Positions 17,516 to 26,142 of a stretch of DNA of 64,000 nt are shown one piece after another. Position 1 is the stretch's first letter. Every line of letters begins with the position of its first letter. The stretch spans positions 326,126-390,125 of the forward strand of contig CALRMX020000003.1 in assembly GCA_943369355.1 (NCBI GenBank), written 5' to 3'. The stretch is from UBA7662 sp943369355. GTDB taxonomy: Bacteria; Bacteroidota; Bacteroidia; UBA7662. The notes under the pieces are model-generated. The model saw only the letters and a program-made list of their open reading frames with translations, ran no database searches and was not told the DNA's origin. Both the position numbers and the translations under genes were made by a program.

Positions 17516-18013
17516 ATGTACGTTCCCTTCGCCGACTTATCTGATGATGCCCGAGTTTGGGTATACGCCGCAAATCGTCCTTTTAGCCCTTCTGAATTGC
17601 ACCCACTGCACGAAGGTTTAAAGTCGTTTGTAGAAAACTGGACTGCCCACAACCACGACCTCAAAGCCTCCTTCACCATACTGGATGGACAATTTTTGGT
17701 GTTGGCTGTCGACGAAAATACCCAAAATGCTACCGGCTGTTCAATCGATAAATCAGTGCATTTTCTTCAAATCATTGAAAAGGAATTTGGGATTGAACTG
17801 TTCAACCGCATGCTCGTATTTTATTTCGCAGGTGAACAACTAATAACCAGCTCACGACAAGATTTTGGTGCAGCGCTACAGCAAGGCCATGTAAGCCCAA
17901 GCACAACGGTGATCAATACGTTGGTCTTCACCAAAAAAGAACTGAACGATAAATTTCGGTTACCATTTCGGGACTCTTGGCATGCCAAAATTTTTGGTGC
18001 AGCACTAGCCTAG
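17516..18013 (+). CDS. conserved Bacteroidota protein often labelled 'ABC transporter ATPase'
   Basis: 165-residue soluble protein. It is recognisable from MYVPFADLSDDARVWVYAAN, FVENWTAHNHDLKASF and the GCSIDKSVHFLQ segment, which recur in Bacteroidota proteins usually named 'ABC transporter ATPase'. The label is not supported: there is no Walker A, signature or Walker B motif, and the length is far too short. These proteins are commonly encoded directly after the (Fe-S)-binding oxidoreductase pair, as here (94 bp after it), which suggests a role connected to that enzyme or its assembly. The function is unknown. It ends in a 4-bp tail overlap with the convergent gene. Confidence 0.8.
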   Translation: MYVPFADLSDDARVWVYAANRPFSPSELHPLHEGLKSFVENWTAHNHDLKASFTILDGQFLVLAVDENTQNATGCSIDKSVHFLQIIEKEFGIELFNRMLVFYFAGEQLITSSRQDFGAALQQGHVSPSTTVINTLVFTKKELNDKFRLPFRDSWHAKIFGAALA

Positions 18014-18579
18014 GCCAGTAGAAGCTCCATCAACGAGTCGAACGACCGATGAGGAGCATATATTCGATCGTGGTACACATTGGCTTGCAGTTGCAAAGCT
18101 ACTACCTTGTTGTTGTCACGATGCACTTCGATGAGGATATTCCCCCATTTTTGATCTAATGGCTCCCCCGCCATCGTTTCTGAACGCATGCGAGGTTTGA
18201 GGTAAATACGTTGCAATTCAATCACCCTCTCGCCTGCACTTTTTATTTTACGGTCGGCATGATACAAGCGGTAGTCCTGCTGCAAAAGCAATTGCTTAAA
18301 GTAGTCGGCAAGGTGGTCGTAATCACTTTCGGTAGTGGGTTCTGCCTGCCAGCGAAAACCCGACGATGCTGCCGACTCAAGCCGGATGAAGGTATCGGAG
18401 CGATTCCCTAGCAAATTAAGCTGATACTCTTGTTTCAACAACTGCACTATTGACGTGGCCTCCCAGTTAACCTGATCGCGTAAAAAACGATTGCTTCGAT
18501 TTAGTGGCTCGTGTATTTCGGGGCCCTTGGTGCCTGAATGGGTAAACAAGCGTTGAATTTGTTCGAACAGTCCTGCCAT
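18010..18579 (-). CDS. hypothetical protein
   Basis: 189-residue soluble protein with no signal peptide or membrane segment; the family was not recognised. Visible features are a short N-terminal amphipathic stretch (MAGLFEQIQRLFTH), a charged middle, and a C-terminal mixed alpha/beta region with QKWGNILIEVHRDNNKVVALQLQ, which looks like two adjacent beta strands. The codon use and base composition resemble the neighbours, so it is likely a real gene. It converges on the 17516 gene with a 4-bp overlap. No function can be proposed. Confidence 0.7.
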   Translation of the reverse strand: MAGLFEQIQRLFTHSGTKGPEIHEPLNRSNRFLRDQVNWEATSIVQLLKQEYQLNLLGNRSDTFIRLESAASSGFRWQAEPTTESDYDHLADYFKQLLLQQDYRLYHADRKIKSAGERVIELQRIYLKPRMRSETMAGEPLDQKWGNILIEVHRDNNKVVALQLQANVYHDRIYAPHRSFDSLMELLLA

Positions 18580-18827
18580 GCGCTTTTCTACATTAACCCC
18601 GAATAGCCCAATTAGTTGCGGTAGACAATGAAATTATCGCTTTGAACCACGAGAGAGTCGTTAACAGACACGTTAGTACGCTAATTTGGCAGCAGGACAC
18701 TACTAACTGTGGGGGTAGCCGGCTCTGCCGGTTAGAGAATCTGCATTTCAGACGAAAAAGCGTATGCTCCGTTTGAAGACACTACTAAATTCTTCTTAAA
18801 GAGCTTGGGCTAAGAAGAAAACCTCCA
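18580..18827. other. 248-bp intergenic region with hairpins and a direct repeat
   Basis: Longest gene-free stretch in the window; no open reading frame of note. It holds an 11-bp direct repeat, GACACTACTAA, at 18696-18706 and 18778-18788; a hairpin with CCGGC/GCCGG around loop TCT near 18718-18730; and an inverted repeat TTCTTCTTA/TAAGAAGAA (18790-18798, 18811-18819) that could act as a weak terminator for the serine hydrolase gene. No tRNA or known RNA family was recognised. Confidence 0.5.
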
Positions 18828-19997
18828 TCACTCTTCCCCTACATCCTCATCCGTATCGGTATCGGCTTTCCCGTAAAGTAGCTCCAGCAAATCTTCTTTC
18901 CAAAGGCTGTAAGCGCCGCTAGTTTTATTGCTTAGCACGATGATGCAACTTTCGTCGTGCGGGAGATGCACCAAAAGCGATTTAAACCCTCGCCACCAAC
19001 CCATATGAAAATTCACCTGAAAGCCCTTTTCGTGCTGGTATACCCGCCATCCAAAGCCGTAGTTGGCACCGCGGCGCTTATCGGGGTTATGCGGGCTTAA
19101 AGCAAGCATCAACGTTTGTGGCTTCAGCAATTTATACCGAAACAAAGCTTGTTCCCAGCGGTATAAATCTTCTACTGTGCTGTATACACCCTTGTCGCCA
19201 TTTACACCGTTAAAATAATACTGCCGCGTGATGGGATTAAAATACCCACTGTGGCCAATGAGTGCTTCTTCCAACCTACCCGGTCGGCGAGGATCGAATA
19301 CAAAACTGTCTTTCATACCTGCCGGGCGAAACAGAAATCGTTGAGCGTAGTCGCTAAACCGTAATCCACTTACTTTTTCGACCAAACAAGCCAAAAGTAC
19401 ATATCCTGTATTGCTGTAATCGTAGCGTCGATTGGGCGGGAAAAAAGGAGGGAAACGATTACTGATAATTTCTTCTAATACCTTTTGATTGTCGATATAA
19501 TCGGAACGATTGCGGTAGCGTTCGTCGAGGTCGTACATATAATTGGAGAGTCCTCCGCGGTGGCTCAGCAGCAAGCGTGGGGTAATGCCTGCATGTGGGA
19601 AGTTGGGCCACCAGTTGGTAAGGTCTGCATCGATATCGAGCTTGCCTTGTTCGTACAACTGCAATACGGCCACGGCGGTAAACTGCTTCGAAACAGATGC
19701 AAGTTCAAAGACCGATTGCGTCGTGAGTGAATCCTTTTCGCGTAACGAATTGATGCCAAAAGCTTTATTGTATAACAAATGTCCTCGATGCGCAACCAAT
19801 ACAGCTCCATTAAAACCCGCCCGTACTGCGCGTAAGCGTACCAGCGAGTCGATGGCTTGCGCCTTCCGCGCGAGATCGGCTGGGTCGTTCAGGAACCGTT
19901 CGGCGCCATAAAACGAAGCTGCTTCGGTTTGGCGTTGTTCGTTAGCAGTACAAGCGGCTAGGCTTATCGTTATGAACAGGGCAAAAACGAGACGCAT
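18828..19997 (-). CDS. serine hydrolase lipoprotein, beta-lactamase/class C PBP family
   Basis: 389-residue exported lipoprotein. The lipobox LAAC gives a lipidated cysteine at 16. The catalytic SxxK motif is SVSK at 101-104 (ELASVSKQF), the YxN motif is YSN in RRYDYSNTGY, and HMGWWRGF near the end replaces the third (K/H)xG motif, so all three elements are present. Such proteins include esterases, D-aminopeptidases and PBP-like hydrolases; the substrate is unknown. The ATG at 19997 shares one base with the purL stop (TGATG), which is favoured over the upstream TTG at 20000. Co-transcription with purL is likely, though the functional link is unclear. Confidence 0.88.
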   Translation of the reverse strand: MRLVFALFITISLAACTANEQRQTEAASFYGAERFLNDPADLARKAQAIDSLVRLRAVRAGFNGAVLVAHRGHLLYNKAFGINSLREKDSLTTQSVFELASVSKQFTAVAVLQLYEQGKLDIDADLTNWWPNFPHAGITPRLLLSHRGGLSNYMYDLDERYRNRSDYIDNQKVLEEIISNRFPPFFPPNRRYDYSNTGYVLLACLVEKVSGLRFSDYAQRFLFRPAGMKDSFVFDPRRPGRLEEALIGHSGYFNPITRQYYFNGVNGDKGVYSTVEDLYRWEQALFRYKLLKPQTLMLALSPHNPDKRRGANYGFGWRVYQHEKGFQVNFHMGWWRGFKSLLVHLPHDESCIIVLSNKTSGAYSLWKEDLLELLYGKADTDTDEDVGEE

Positions 19998-22216
19998 CAA
20001 GCATTTAACAGCTTGCCCAAGGCGTTGTCGTATTTTTCGGCTACCTCGCCAATGCTGCCGTATGTCATTCCGTCGATAGACAATTCACCTTCGGTTACGG
20101 TACCCAACAAACGGAAAGCTATTCCAGACTCGCGCAGTACGCGTTCTAAAACAGGCTGCTCATGCGGATCGATGCTGATAACAGCACGGCTTTGCGCCTC
20201 ACCAAATAAGTAAGCATCGGTTCGCAATTCAGGATTGGTGGTAATGGAAAAACCGAGACGGTTGTAAAAGCACGACTCAATGAGACTGATATACAATCCG
20301 CCATCGCTTACATCATGCATCGATTCGGCTAATTGCTTTTCGCGGATACGCTTTAAGGTTGCATGCAACAGTAACTCTTGCTCGAGCTCAAAAGCTGGAC
20401 AGCTGCTGTGTTTGATGCCGTGGTAACTGTATACGTATTGTGAGCTACCCATATCGTTGCTGCTTTTGCCCAACAAATAAATCAAGTCGCCCGGTTGACG
20501 GAAAAACAAAGTAGTTTGTTGCGCTTTCTGATCCAATACGCCAACCATCCCGATTACTGGCGATGGGAAAACAGGTCCTTCGAACGACGATTGGTTGTAA
20601 AAACTTACATTTCCACCCGTAACTGGAGTACCTAGCGCTTTGCAGGCATCTCCCATGCCTTGAATGGCTCCTACAAACTGCCAATACACTTCGGGATTAT
20701 AAGGATTACCAAAGTTCAAACAGTTGGTTATCGCAACAGGCTCTCCGCCCGAACATACAATATTACGTGCCGCTTCGGCCACCGCAATTGCAGTGCCTTT
20801 GCGCGGGTCGGCATAGATGTAGCGTGAGTTGCAGTCAACGGTTAAAGCTAAGGCCTTGTCGGTACCACGTACATCCACAATGGCTGCGTCAGACGGTAAA
20901 TTGGTGCTCATATTGACCGTTCCTACCGTGCTATCGTATTGTTGATAGACCCATTTCTTGGAACAGAGATTTGGATGTGTGGCCAAATGGTCCATCACTT
21001 CTTGCAACGATTTAGGTTGTGGTACTGCTGCGTTGTCGTAAGCCGCGATGTGTTTGAGGTAAGCAGGCTCAGTGTACTCACGGTGGTAAACAGGAGCGCC
21101 ACCACCCAACACTAAACTTTCGGCTGGCACATCGGCCACCAACTCACCGTGCATGTAAAAATGTAGCCGGTCGCCATCTACTACTTCCCCGATTTGTACG
21201 CAGTTGAGATCCCACTTTTCGAAAACATCCAGGATGGCTTGCTCATGACCCTTCTTGGCAACTATGAGCATGCGTTCCTGCGATTCCGACAATAATATTT
21301 CCCAAGGCTTCATGTTTTGCTGGCGGGTAGGCACGCGGTCGAGGTGAATGACCATGCCCGCTTCGCCTTTTGCACTCATTTCGGAAGTAGAGCAGATAAT
21401 TCCGGCTGCACCCATATCCTGCATCCCGATAATAGCATCGGTTTGGATGGCTTCGAGCGTTGCCTCAAGCAGCAACTTTTCCTGAAAAGGATCACCCACC
21501 TGAACCGAGGGCAAGTCCTGAGCCGAATCTTCGGTGATGTCTTTCGATGCAAAAGCGGCCCCATGGATGCCATCTTTGCCGGTATGAGAACCTACGATAA
21601 ACACTGGATTTCCCGCACCATACGAGATGGCCTTAACAGTTTTACCGCCCTCAACGATGCCAACCGACATGGCATTTACCAAGGGGTTCACGGTAAAGCA
21701 GTCATCGAAATACACTTCACCACCTACCGTTGGAACGCCGAAGGCATTCCCGTAGTCGCCTATGCCTTTCACTACTCCACGGATGATCCATTTGGTACGT
21801 TCTTCGTCGAGCCGGCCAAAACGCAATGAATTCAGCTGTGCAATAGGCCTTGCTCCCATCGTAAAAATATCGCGGTTGATTCCGCCTACGCCTGTTGCTG
21901 CGCCCTGATAAGGCTCAATGGCCGAAGGGTGATTGTGCGATTCTATTTTGAACGCACAGGCCACACCATCACCAATATCTACCAAGCCTGCGTTTTCTTC
22001 GCCGGCTTTAGCCAGCATCCTGTCGCCATCTTTGGGAAGCGTTTTAAGCCAAACTATGCTGTTTTTGTACGAGCAGTGTTCGCTCCACATCACCGAGTAT
22101 ATACTCAATTCGTTAAAATTAGGCGTACGCCCAAGTATTGAACATATTTTATCGAATTCTTCGGGCAACAAACCCAATTGTTGGGCGGTGGCTACATCGG
22201 TTAGTTGTGCTTCCAC
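19997..22216 (-). CDS. purL: phosphoribosylformylglycinamidine synthase, PurL subunit
   Basis: Fourth step of de novo purine synthesis: converts FGAR to FGAM using ATP and glutamine-derived ammonia. At 739 residues it is the small-type PurL, which works with separate PurQ and PurS subunits, not found in this window. Recognisable motifs include PNFNELSIYSVMWSEHCSYK near the start, IESHNHPSAIEPYQGAATG, and GDACKALGTPVTGGNVSFYN. The start is GTG at 22216; no in-frame ATG precedes it, and this start matches the usual N-terminus. It lies 5 bp after the PepSY-like gene and overlaps the serine hydrolase start, forming a three-gene unit. Confidence 0.96.
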   Translation of the reverse strand: MEAQLTDVATAQQLGLLPEEFDKICSILGRTPNFNELSIYSVMWSEHCSYKNSIVWLKTLPKDGDRMLAKAGEENAGLVDIGDGVACAFKIESHNHPSAIEPYQGAATGVGGINRDIFTMGARPIAQLNSLRFGRLDEERTKWIIRGVVKGIGDYGNAFGVPTVGGEVYFDDCFTVNPLVNAMSVGIVEGGKTVKAISYGAGNPVFIVGSHTGKDGIHGAAFASKDITEDSAQDLPSVQVGDPFQEKLLLEATLEAIQTDAIIGMQDMGAAGIICSTSEMSAKGEAGMVIHLDRVPTRQQNMKPWEILLSESQERMLIVAKKGHEQAILDVFEKWDLNCVQIGEVVDGDRLHFYMHGELVADVPAESLVLGGGAPVYHREYTEPAYLKHIAAYDNAAVPQPKSLQEVMDHLATHPNLCSKKWVYQQYDSTVGTVNMSTNLPSDAAIVDVRGTDKALALTVDCNSRYIYADPRKGTAIAVAEAARNIVCSGGEPVAITNCLNFGNPYNPEVYWQFVGAIQGMGDACKALGTPVTGGNVSFYNQSSFEGPVFPSPVIGMVGVLDQKAQQTTLFFRQPGDLIYLLGKSSNDMGSSQYVYSYHGIKHSSCPAFELEQELLLHATLKRIREKQLAESMHDVSDGGLYISLIESCFYNRLGFSITTNPELRTDAYLFGEAQSRAVISIDPHEQPVLERVLRESGIAFRLLGTVTEGELSIDGMTYGSIGEVAEKYDNALGKLLNA

Positions 22217-22221
22217 GGTAA

Positions 22222-22683
22222 TTATTTATTAGACTGGACTTTAGTTAATTCTTCGCGCAATAATCTTCCCTCTACATCAAATACGAGGGCTGTGCTTTGT
22301 TTTTCACAGTCGACTTTCAATTGCGTTTCGATACCCCCAGGTAATTCGTAACGCATGACTTCGCGAATTTTGCAATTTGGAAACCGCTCCTGTAAAATGC
22401 GAACGGAAGTGTAGGTAAGCGAAGCTTCGGTGATGACGGTGCGGGTCGCAACCCAATTCAAACTCTTGTCGTAGGTCGACTCTTGAGGAGCACCTAAATG
22501 TTTGTATTTCACCAACCAGCCAGCCTTCGTTTTTCTGAATTCAGGTGCTTCAGCAGCAGGATATTTATCTCTGAAGCCCATCAACAGCTCTAGCGGTACT
22601 TTTTTTTGTTTCACACGCTGCGCCAAGAGTGGTTGTACCGACCCTGTGATGACGATAAAAAGGAAAAGAAATCGAAGTGCCAT
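22222..22683 (-). CDS. exported PepSY-like protein
   Basis: 153-residue exported protein. The ATG at 22683 gives a clean signal peptide (MALRFLFLFIVITGSVQPLL); a start further upstream would add 15 residues before the membrane segment. The mature part looks like two short alpha-beta-beta repeats with FRDKYPAAEAPEFRKTKAGW then VRILQERFPNCKIREV, as in the PepSY-like (DUF2874) family of Bacteroidota periplasmic proteins. Function is unknown; members are thought to bind peptides or inhibit proteases. It is the first gene of the purL unit. Confidence 0.7.
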   Translation of the reverse strand: MALRFLFLFIVITGSVQPLLAQRVKQKKVPLELLMGFRDKYPAAEAPEFRKTKAGWLVKYKHLGAPQESTYDKSLNWVATRTVITEASLTYTSVRILQERFPNCKIREVMRYELPGGIETQLKVDCEKQSTALVFDVEGRLLREELTKVQSNK

Positions 22684-22692
22684 AAACGTTGG

Positions 22693-22700
22693 CAAAATTA
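22693..22700 (-). promoter_or_regulatory. possible -7 promoter element for the PepSY-like/purL unit
   Basis: Read leftward, TAATTTTG matches TAnnTTTG exactly. The -33 region 20 bp upstream reads TTTCC, not the preferred TTTG. The element lies only 9 bp before the ATG at 22683, implying a leader of a few bases. Confidence 0.4.
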
Positions 22701-22884
22701 ACCCTTTTGACCGTATTCGAGGAAACAAATCGAGATACTTATATTAATTTTATTCATATATGTTTTTAAGAGGTAATAGACCCTCATTTTTGAATCTTTC
22801 GATGAAATTGAATAGTATTTTTATAAAAATCACCTTTCGGATGGAAGATTTTTCGTTGTTTTGCGAAAACTTTACACCAAACCA

Positions 22885-25074
22885 ATGAATACGTACCGCA
22901 AAGAAGCTATCATCCATCTGCGTAACCGTGCCAGCATCCCGGTAAACGCGCCAGGAAAAAAAATCAGCGAAATTTTTGGAGCAAACGTCTTTAACAAAAA
23001 GGCGATGCGTGAATATCTCGCCGAAGATGTATACAAGAGCCTAATCCACTCTATCGAAAATGGCGGGAAAGTCGACAGTACTATCGCCGAACAAGTTGCT
23101 GCTGGCATGAAAAACTGGGCCATTAGCAAAGGTGCAACCCACTACACCCACTGGTTTCAGCCCCTCACTGGAGCAACAGCAGAAAAACACGATGCCTTTT
23201 TCTCTATCAACGGTCAAGGAGAGCCAGTAGAAGCTTTCGCTGGAAGTGCACTCGTTCAACAAGAACCAGACGCATCTAGCTTTCCTAACGGCGGAATTCG
23301 TAATACCTTCGAAGCCCGTGGTTATACCGCTTGGGATCCGAGTTCACCGGCCTTCATTTTACAAGGCCCAGCCGGCAATACCCTTTGTATTCCAACCATC
23401 TTTGTTTCGTATACCGGCGAATCGCTCGATTATAAGTCGCCGCTTCTTAAATCAATCAATGCTGTAGAAGAAGCTGGTGTAGCCGTATGTCAGTATTTTG
23501 ACAAAAACATCACCAAAGTATATCCTACCCTCGGTATCGAGCAGGAATATTTCTTGGTAGATAACGCCCTGTTTATGGCGCGCCCCGATTTGATGATGAG
23601 CGGCCGCACTTTGTTCGGTCATGCTCCTGCACGTGGTCAGCAACTCGAAGACCATTATTTTGGTTCGATCCCCGAGCGAGTTCATGCCTTTATGGTAGAC
23701 TTGGAGTATGAAGCGCTCACCTTAGGAATTCCGCTGAAAACCCGTCACAACGAAGTGGCCCCTGGTCAGTTTGAATGTGCTCCACTTTTCGAAGAAATTA
23801 ACCTGGCTGTAGATCACAACCAATTGTTGATGGACCTCATGGAGAAAATTGCCAAGCGCCACAACTTGCGTGTATTGCTGCATGAAAAACCTTTTGCTGG
23901 GGTAAATGGCTCGGGCAAACACAACAACTGGTCGCTGAGCACCAATACCGGCAAAAATTTGCTTTCTCCGGGTAAAACGCCAAAGAACAACCTCATGTTC
24001 CTGACGTTTTTCGTGAATACCATTAAAGCCTTCCACGACCATGCCGACCTCATCCGTTCGGCCATTGCCTCAGCCTCCAACGACCACCGACTGGGAGCCA
24101 ACGAAGCCCCACCAGCCATCATGTCTATTTTCTTGGGCAGCATGCTGAGCCGAGTTCTCGACGAGATTGAAAAGGGCAAAATTGAGCACAACGAGACCGA
24201 AGTACGCAACTTAATGAGTCACAGCATCAAGGCTATCCCCGAAATTTTGCTCGACAATACCGACCGTAACCGTACTTCACCCTTTGCCTTTACGGGTAAT
24301 AAGTTCGAATTGCGTGCTGTAGGCTCTTCGGCCAACTGTGCACAGGCGATGACCGTGCTGAATACAGCCATGGCAAAAACCCTGAACGAATTCAAAAAAG
24401 AAGTTGACAAACTCATTGGCGATGGCGACAGTCGCGATACTGCCATTCTGACCATTCTTCAGAAGTACATCAAACAAACCAAAAAAATCCGCTTCGAAGG
24501 AAACGGTTACGGTGAAGAATGGATGAAAGAAGCCGAAAAGCGCGGACTTGCCAATGTAAAAACCACGCCTCATGCACTTGATGCCATGGGCACCAAAAAG
24601 GCCTTCGAATTGTTCGAAAAAATGGGCATCTACACCCATCGCGAACTCGAAGCCCGTCACGAGATAGAGCTCGAAAACTACACCAAAAAGATTCAGATTG
24701 AGTCGCGCATCATGGGCGATCTCGCCATGACCAAGGTAGTTCCTGCAGCACTTGCCTTCCAAGAAAAGCTCACCTCTGCCATTCAACAGCAAAAAGCCTT
24801 AGGTATAAGCGACAAAGTGCTTAAGCCACAAGTTGAACTCGCATCTGAAATTGCTGAGCGTATTGGCATCATCTTAACCAACGTAACTGCAATGGTAGAT
24901 GCTCGTCGTAGTGCGAACAAAGCCGATTCTGCACGCACTATGGCCATCGAGTATTGCGAAAAGGTGAAGCCATTCTTCGATATCATCCGTTACCAAGCCG
25001 ATAAACTTGAACTGCGGATCGATGACGAGCTCTGGCCTTTGCCAAAATACCGTGAGCTACTTTTCTTAAAATAA
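22885..25074 (+). CDS. glnN: glutamine synthetase type III
   Basis: Makes glutamine from glutamate, ammonia and ATP in the cytosol. With the ATG at 22885 the protein has 729 residues, the normal size for GSIII and much longer than GSI or GSII. The N-terminus (MNTYRKEAIIHLRN) and IFGANVFN are typical of GSIII; the catalytic region includes GIEQEYFLVD, KTRHNEVAPGQFECAP and GVNGSGKHNNWSLST. The upstream TTG at 22861 would add eight residues and is less likely. A strong bidirectional terminator follows. No dedicated nitrogen regulator lies next to it. Confidence 0.96.
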   Translation: MNTYRKEAIIHLRNRASIPVNAPGKKISEIFGANVFNKKAMREYLAEDVYKSLIHSIENGGKVDSTIAEQVAAGMKNWAISKGATHYTHWFQPLTGATAEKHDAFFSINGQGEPVEAFAGSALVQQEPDASSFPNGGIRNTFEARGYTAWDPSSPAFILQGPAGNTLCIPTIFVSYTGESLDYKSPLLKSINAVEEAGVAVCQYFDKNITKVYPTLGIEQEYFLVDNALFMARPDLMMSGRTLFGHAPARGQQLEDHYFGSIPERVHAFMVDLEYEALTLGIPLKTRHNEVAPGQFECAPLFEEINLAVDHNQLLMDLMEKIAKRHNLRVLLHEKPFAGVNGSGKHNNWSLSTNTGKNLLSPGKTPKNNLMFLTFFVNTIKAFHDHADLIRSAIASASNDHRLGANEAPPAIMSIFLGSMLSRVLDEIEKGKIEHNETEVRNLMSHSIKAIPEILLDNTDRNRTSPFAFTGNKFELRAVGSSANCAQAMTVLNTAMAKTLNEFKKEVDKLIGDGDSRDTAILTILQKYIKQTKKIRFEGNGYGEEWMKEAEKRGLANVKTTPHALDAMGTKKAFELFEKMGIYTHRELEARHEIELENYTKKIQIESRIMGDLAMTKVVPAALAFQEKLTSAIQQQKALGISDKVLKPQVELASEIAERIGIILTNVTAMVDARRSANKADSARTMAIEYCEKVKPFFDIIRYQADKLELRIDDELWPLPKYRELLFLK

Positions 25075-25093
25075 AAAGCCACACTGAAATTGA

Positions 25094-25127
25094 AAAACCC
25101 CTGAAACTTGAAGATTTCAGGGGTTTT
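25094..25127. terminator. bidirectional terminator between glnN and the lipoprotein gene
   Basis: Perfect 13-bp stem AAAACCCCTGAAA (25094-25106) and TTTCAGGGGTTTT (25115-25127) around an 8-nt loop, with T-rich sequence on both strands. It serves the convergent glnN and 25132 genes. Confidence 0.92.
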
Positions 25128-25131
25128 ATTT

Positions 25132-25590
25132 TTATTTGGCTGAAAAAATAAAGGTATATCTATCTATGCCCGTACCGCTGGGGCTATCGAAATAAGCCCG
25201 CATATTCTGGTCGGTTAATTCCTCAATGACTAACGAAATGGTATCACCGGGAGCATTGATGTCTAAAAACAACTCGTCGCGCAAGGTCCACGTTCCTTTC
25301 ACAGTTTGAGGGTCGGCCGCATTGCACTTTCGCCCTCCTTCACCGATAAACAATTGCCCTTCGCTCCTAAATCGATATTCGTTGTCGCGTTCGCAGGCAT
25401 CATACAAGATGGCGAAAACCGAACCACCTCCGTTTACACCTGGTGTGGTAAGCAAAAGATCTTTAATGATCCAGGTTTTAGGTCGTAAAATTTCGGCACG
25501 TGTACGAGGGAAATCGTAGTCGAGCTGCTCACAAGAAGGAAACAGCAAGCCAATCCCGAACCACAAACCTATAATTCGCCCTGCTCGCAT
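25132..25590 (-). CDS. lipocalin-like lipoprotein, copy A of a tandem triplet
   Basis: 152-residue lipoprotein with a signal peptide and lipobox ending FPSC (Cys at 20). The remainder is predicted to be mostly beta strands, starting with a conserved tryptophan (RPKTWIIKDLLL) and containing CERDNEYRF and RKCNAADPQTVKGTWTL. The same pattern (tryptophan, C-E/D-x-D-N/D plus a phenylalanine strand, a second cysteine, then a tryptophan strand) occurs in the two genes upstream, so the three are paralogues. This is the pattern of Bacteroidota lipocalin-like domains. Ligand is unknown. Only 1 bp separates its ATG from the stop of the upstream copy. Confidence 0.75.
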   Translation of the reverse strand: MRAGRIIGLWFGIGLLFPSCEQLDYDFPRTRAEILRPKTWIIKDLLLTTPGVNGGGSVFAILYDACERDNEYRFRSEGQLFIGEGGRKCNAADPQTVKGTWTLRDELFLDINAPGDTISLVIEELTDQNMRAYFDSPSGTGIDRYTFIFSAK

Positions 25591-25591
25591 A

Positions 25592-26032
25592 TTAGCGTTT
25601 GGTATATACCAACTCGTTCACCACATTGTTGGAAGCAGTAAATCTTAGCTTCATCTCAGAAGTGCTAATCGAATTGATGGTACGTTTGGTTGTGTCCAAA
25701 TCATCGATGATCCGAAGATCAGTATCGCCAACAAGTGCCCACTGAATGGTGTCGCGCTGTGGACTTGAACTGAAACACTTCAATGCACCCTCATCCACAA
25801 TAAATCTGCTACTATCGCCGAAAATGAACAAATTATCGCGTTCACATTCGGGATAGTTCGACGTATAAATAGAAATCCGATTGGCACCAATCACTTGCAC
25901 GTGATCGGTTAACTGCCAACTTCCACTCCTTAACAACTCATCGTTTGTGGGAGGAATAGTTGGGACTTCGTCTTTTTTACAAGCCGAAATAACAAGAACA
26001 AGAACTGCAAGCCATGTGAATTTTCTGAACAT
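25592..26032 (-). CDS. lipocalin-like lipoprotein, copy B of a tandem triplet
   Basis: 146-residue lipoprotein. The ATG at 26032 is chosen because it leads straight into a signal peptide (MFRKFTWLAVLVLVISAC, lipidated Cys18); a start at 26059 would add nine hydrophobic residues in front of it. After the lipid anchor comes a linker with PTIPPTNDE, then the lipocalin-like part: SGSWQLTDHV, CERDNLFIF, LKCFSSSP and a DTIQWALVGD strand. CERDN is shared exactly with copy A. It is co-directional with copies A and C, and forms a pair with copy A at 1 bp spacing. No function can be assigned. Confidence 0.75.
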   Translation of the reverse strand: MFRKFTWLAVLVLVISACKKDEVPTIPPTNDELLRSGSWQLTDHVQVIGANRISIYTSNYPECERDNLFIFGDSSRFIVDEGALKCFSSSPQRDTIQWALVGDTDLRIIDDLDTTKRTINSISTSEMKLRFTASNNVVNELVYTKR

Positions 26033-26093
26033 ATCCGGAAGAATGAAAGGCACGAACATAAGTCAATAAGGGCTTTTTTCCAAGTTATAAATG

Positions 26094-26122
26094 AAAAAGC
26101 CACCTGTGGTTAAACAGATGGC
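26094..26122 (-). terminator. terminator after lipoprotein copy C
   Basis: Leftward hairpin GCCATCTGT, loop TTAACC, ACAGGTGGC (26099-26122, one G-T pair), followed by TTTTT (A run 26094-26098). It lies between copy C and copy B, so the copies A and B are probably transcribed separately from C. Confidence 0.8.
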
Positions 26123-26142
26123 TCTTCCTCGATTCGTACCTT

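Noticed and set aside
17516..18013. ABC transporter ATP-binding protein
   Set aside because: The name is common for relatives, but the sequence has no Walker A, Walker B or signature motif and is only 165 residues long.
18696..18788. Integron attC site or mobile element ends
   Set aside because: The 11-bp repeats are direct rather than inverted, and no integrase, transposase or attC core (GTTRRRY pair) was found.
21317..21829. Open frame of 170 codons antisense to purL
   Set aside because: It overlaps the PurL active-site region and has no start context or family resemblance.
24277..24792. Open frames antisense to glnN
   Set aside because: They mirror the strongly conserved glutamine synthetase and show no protein-like features.
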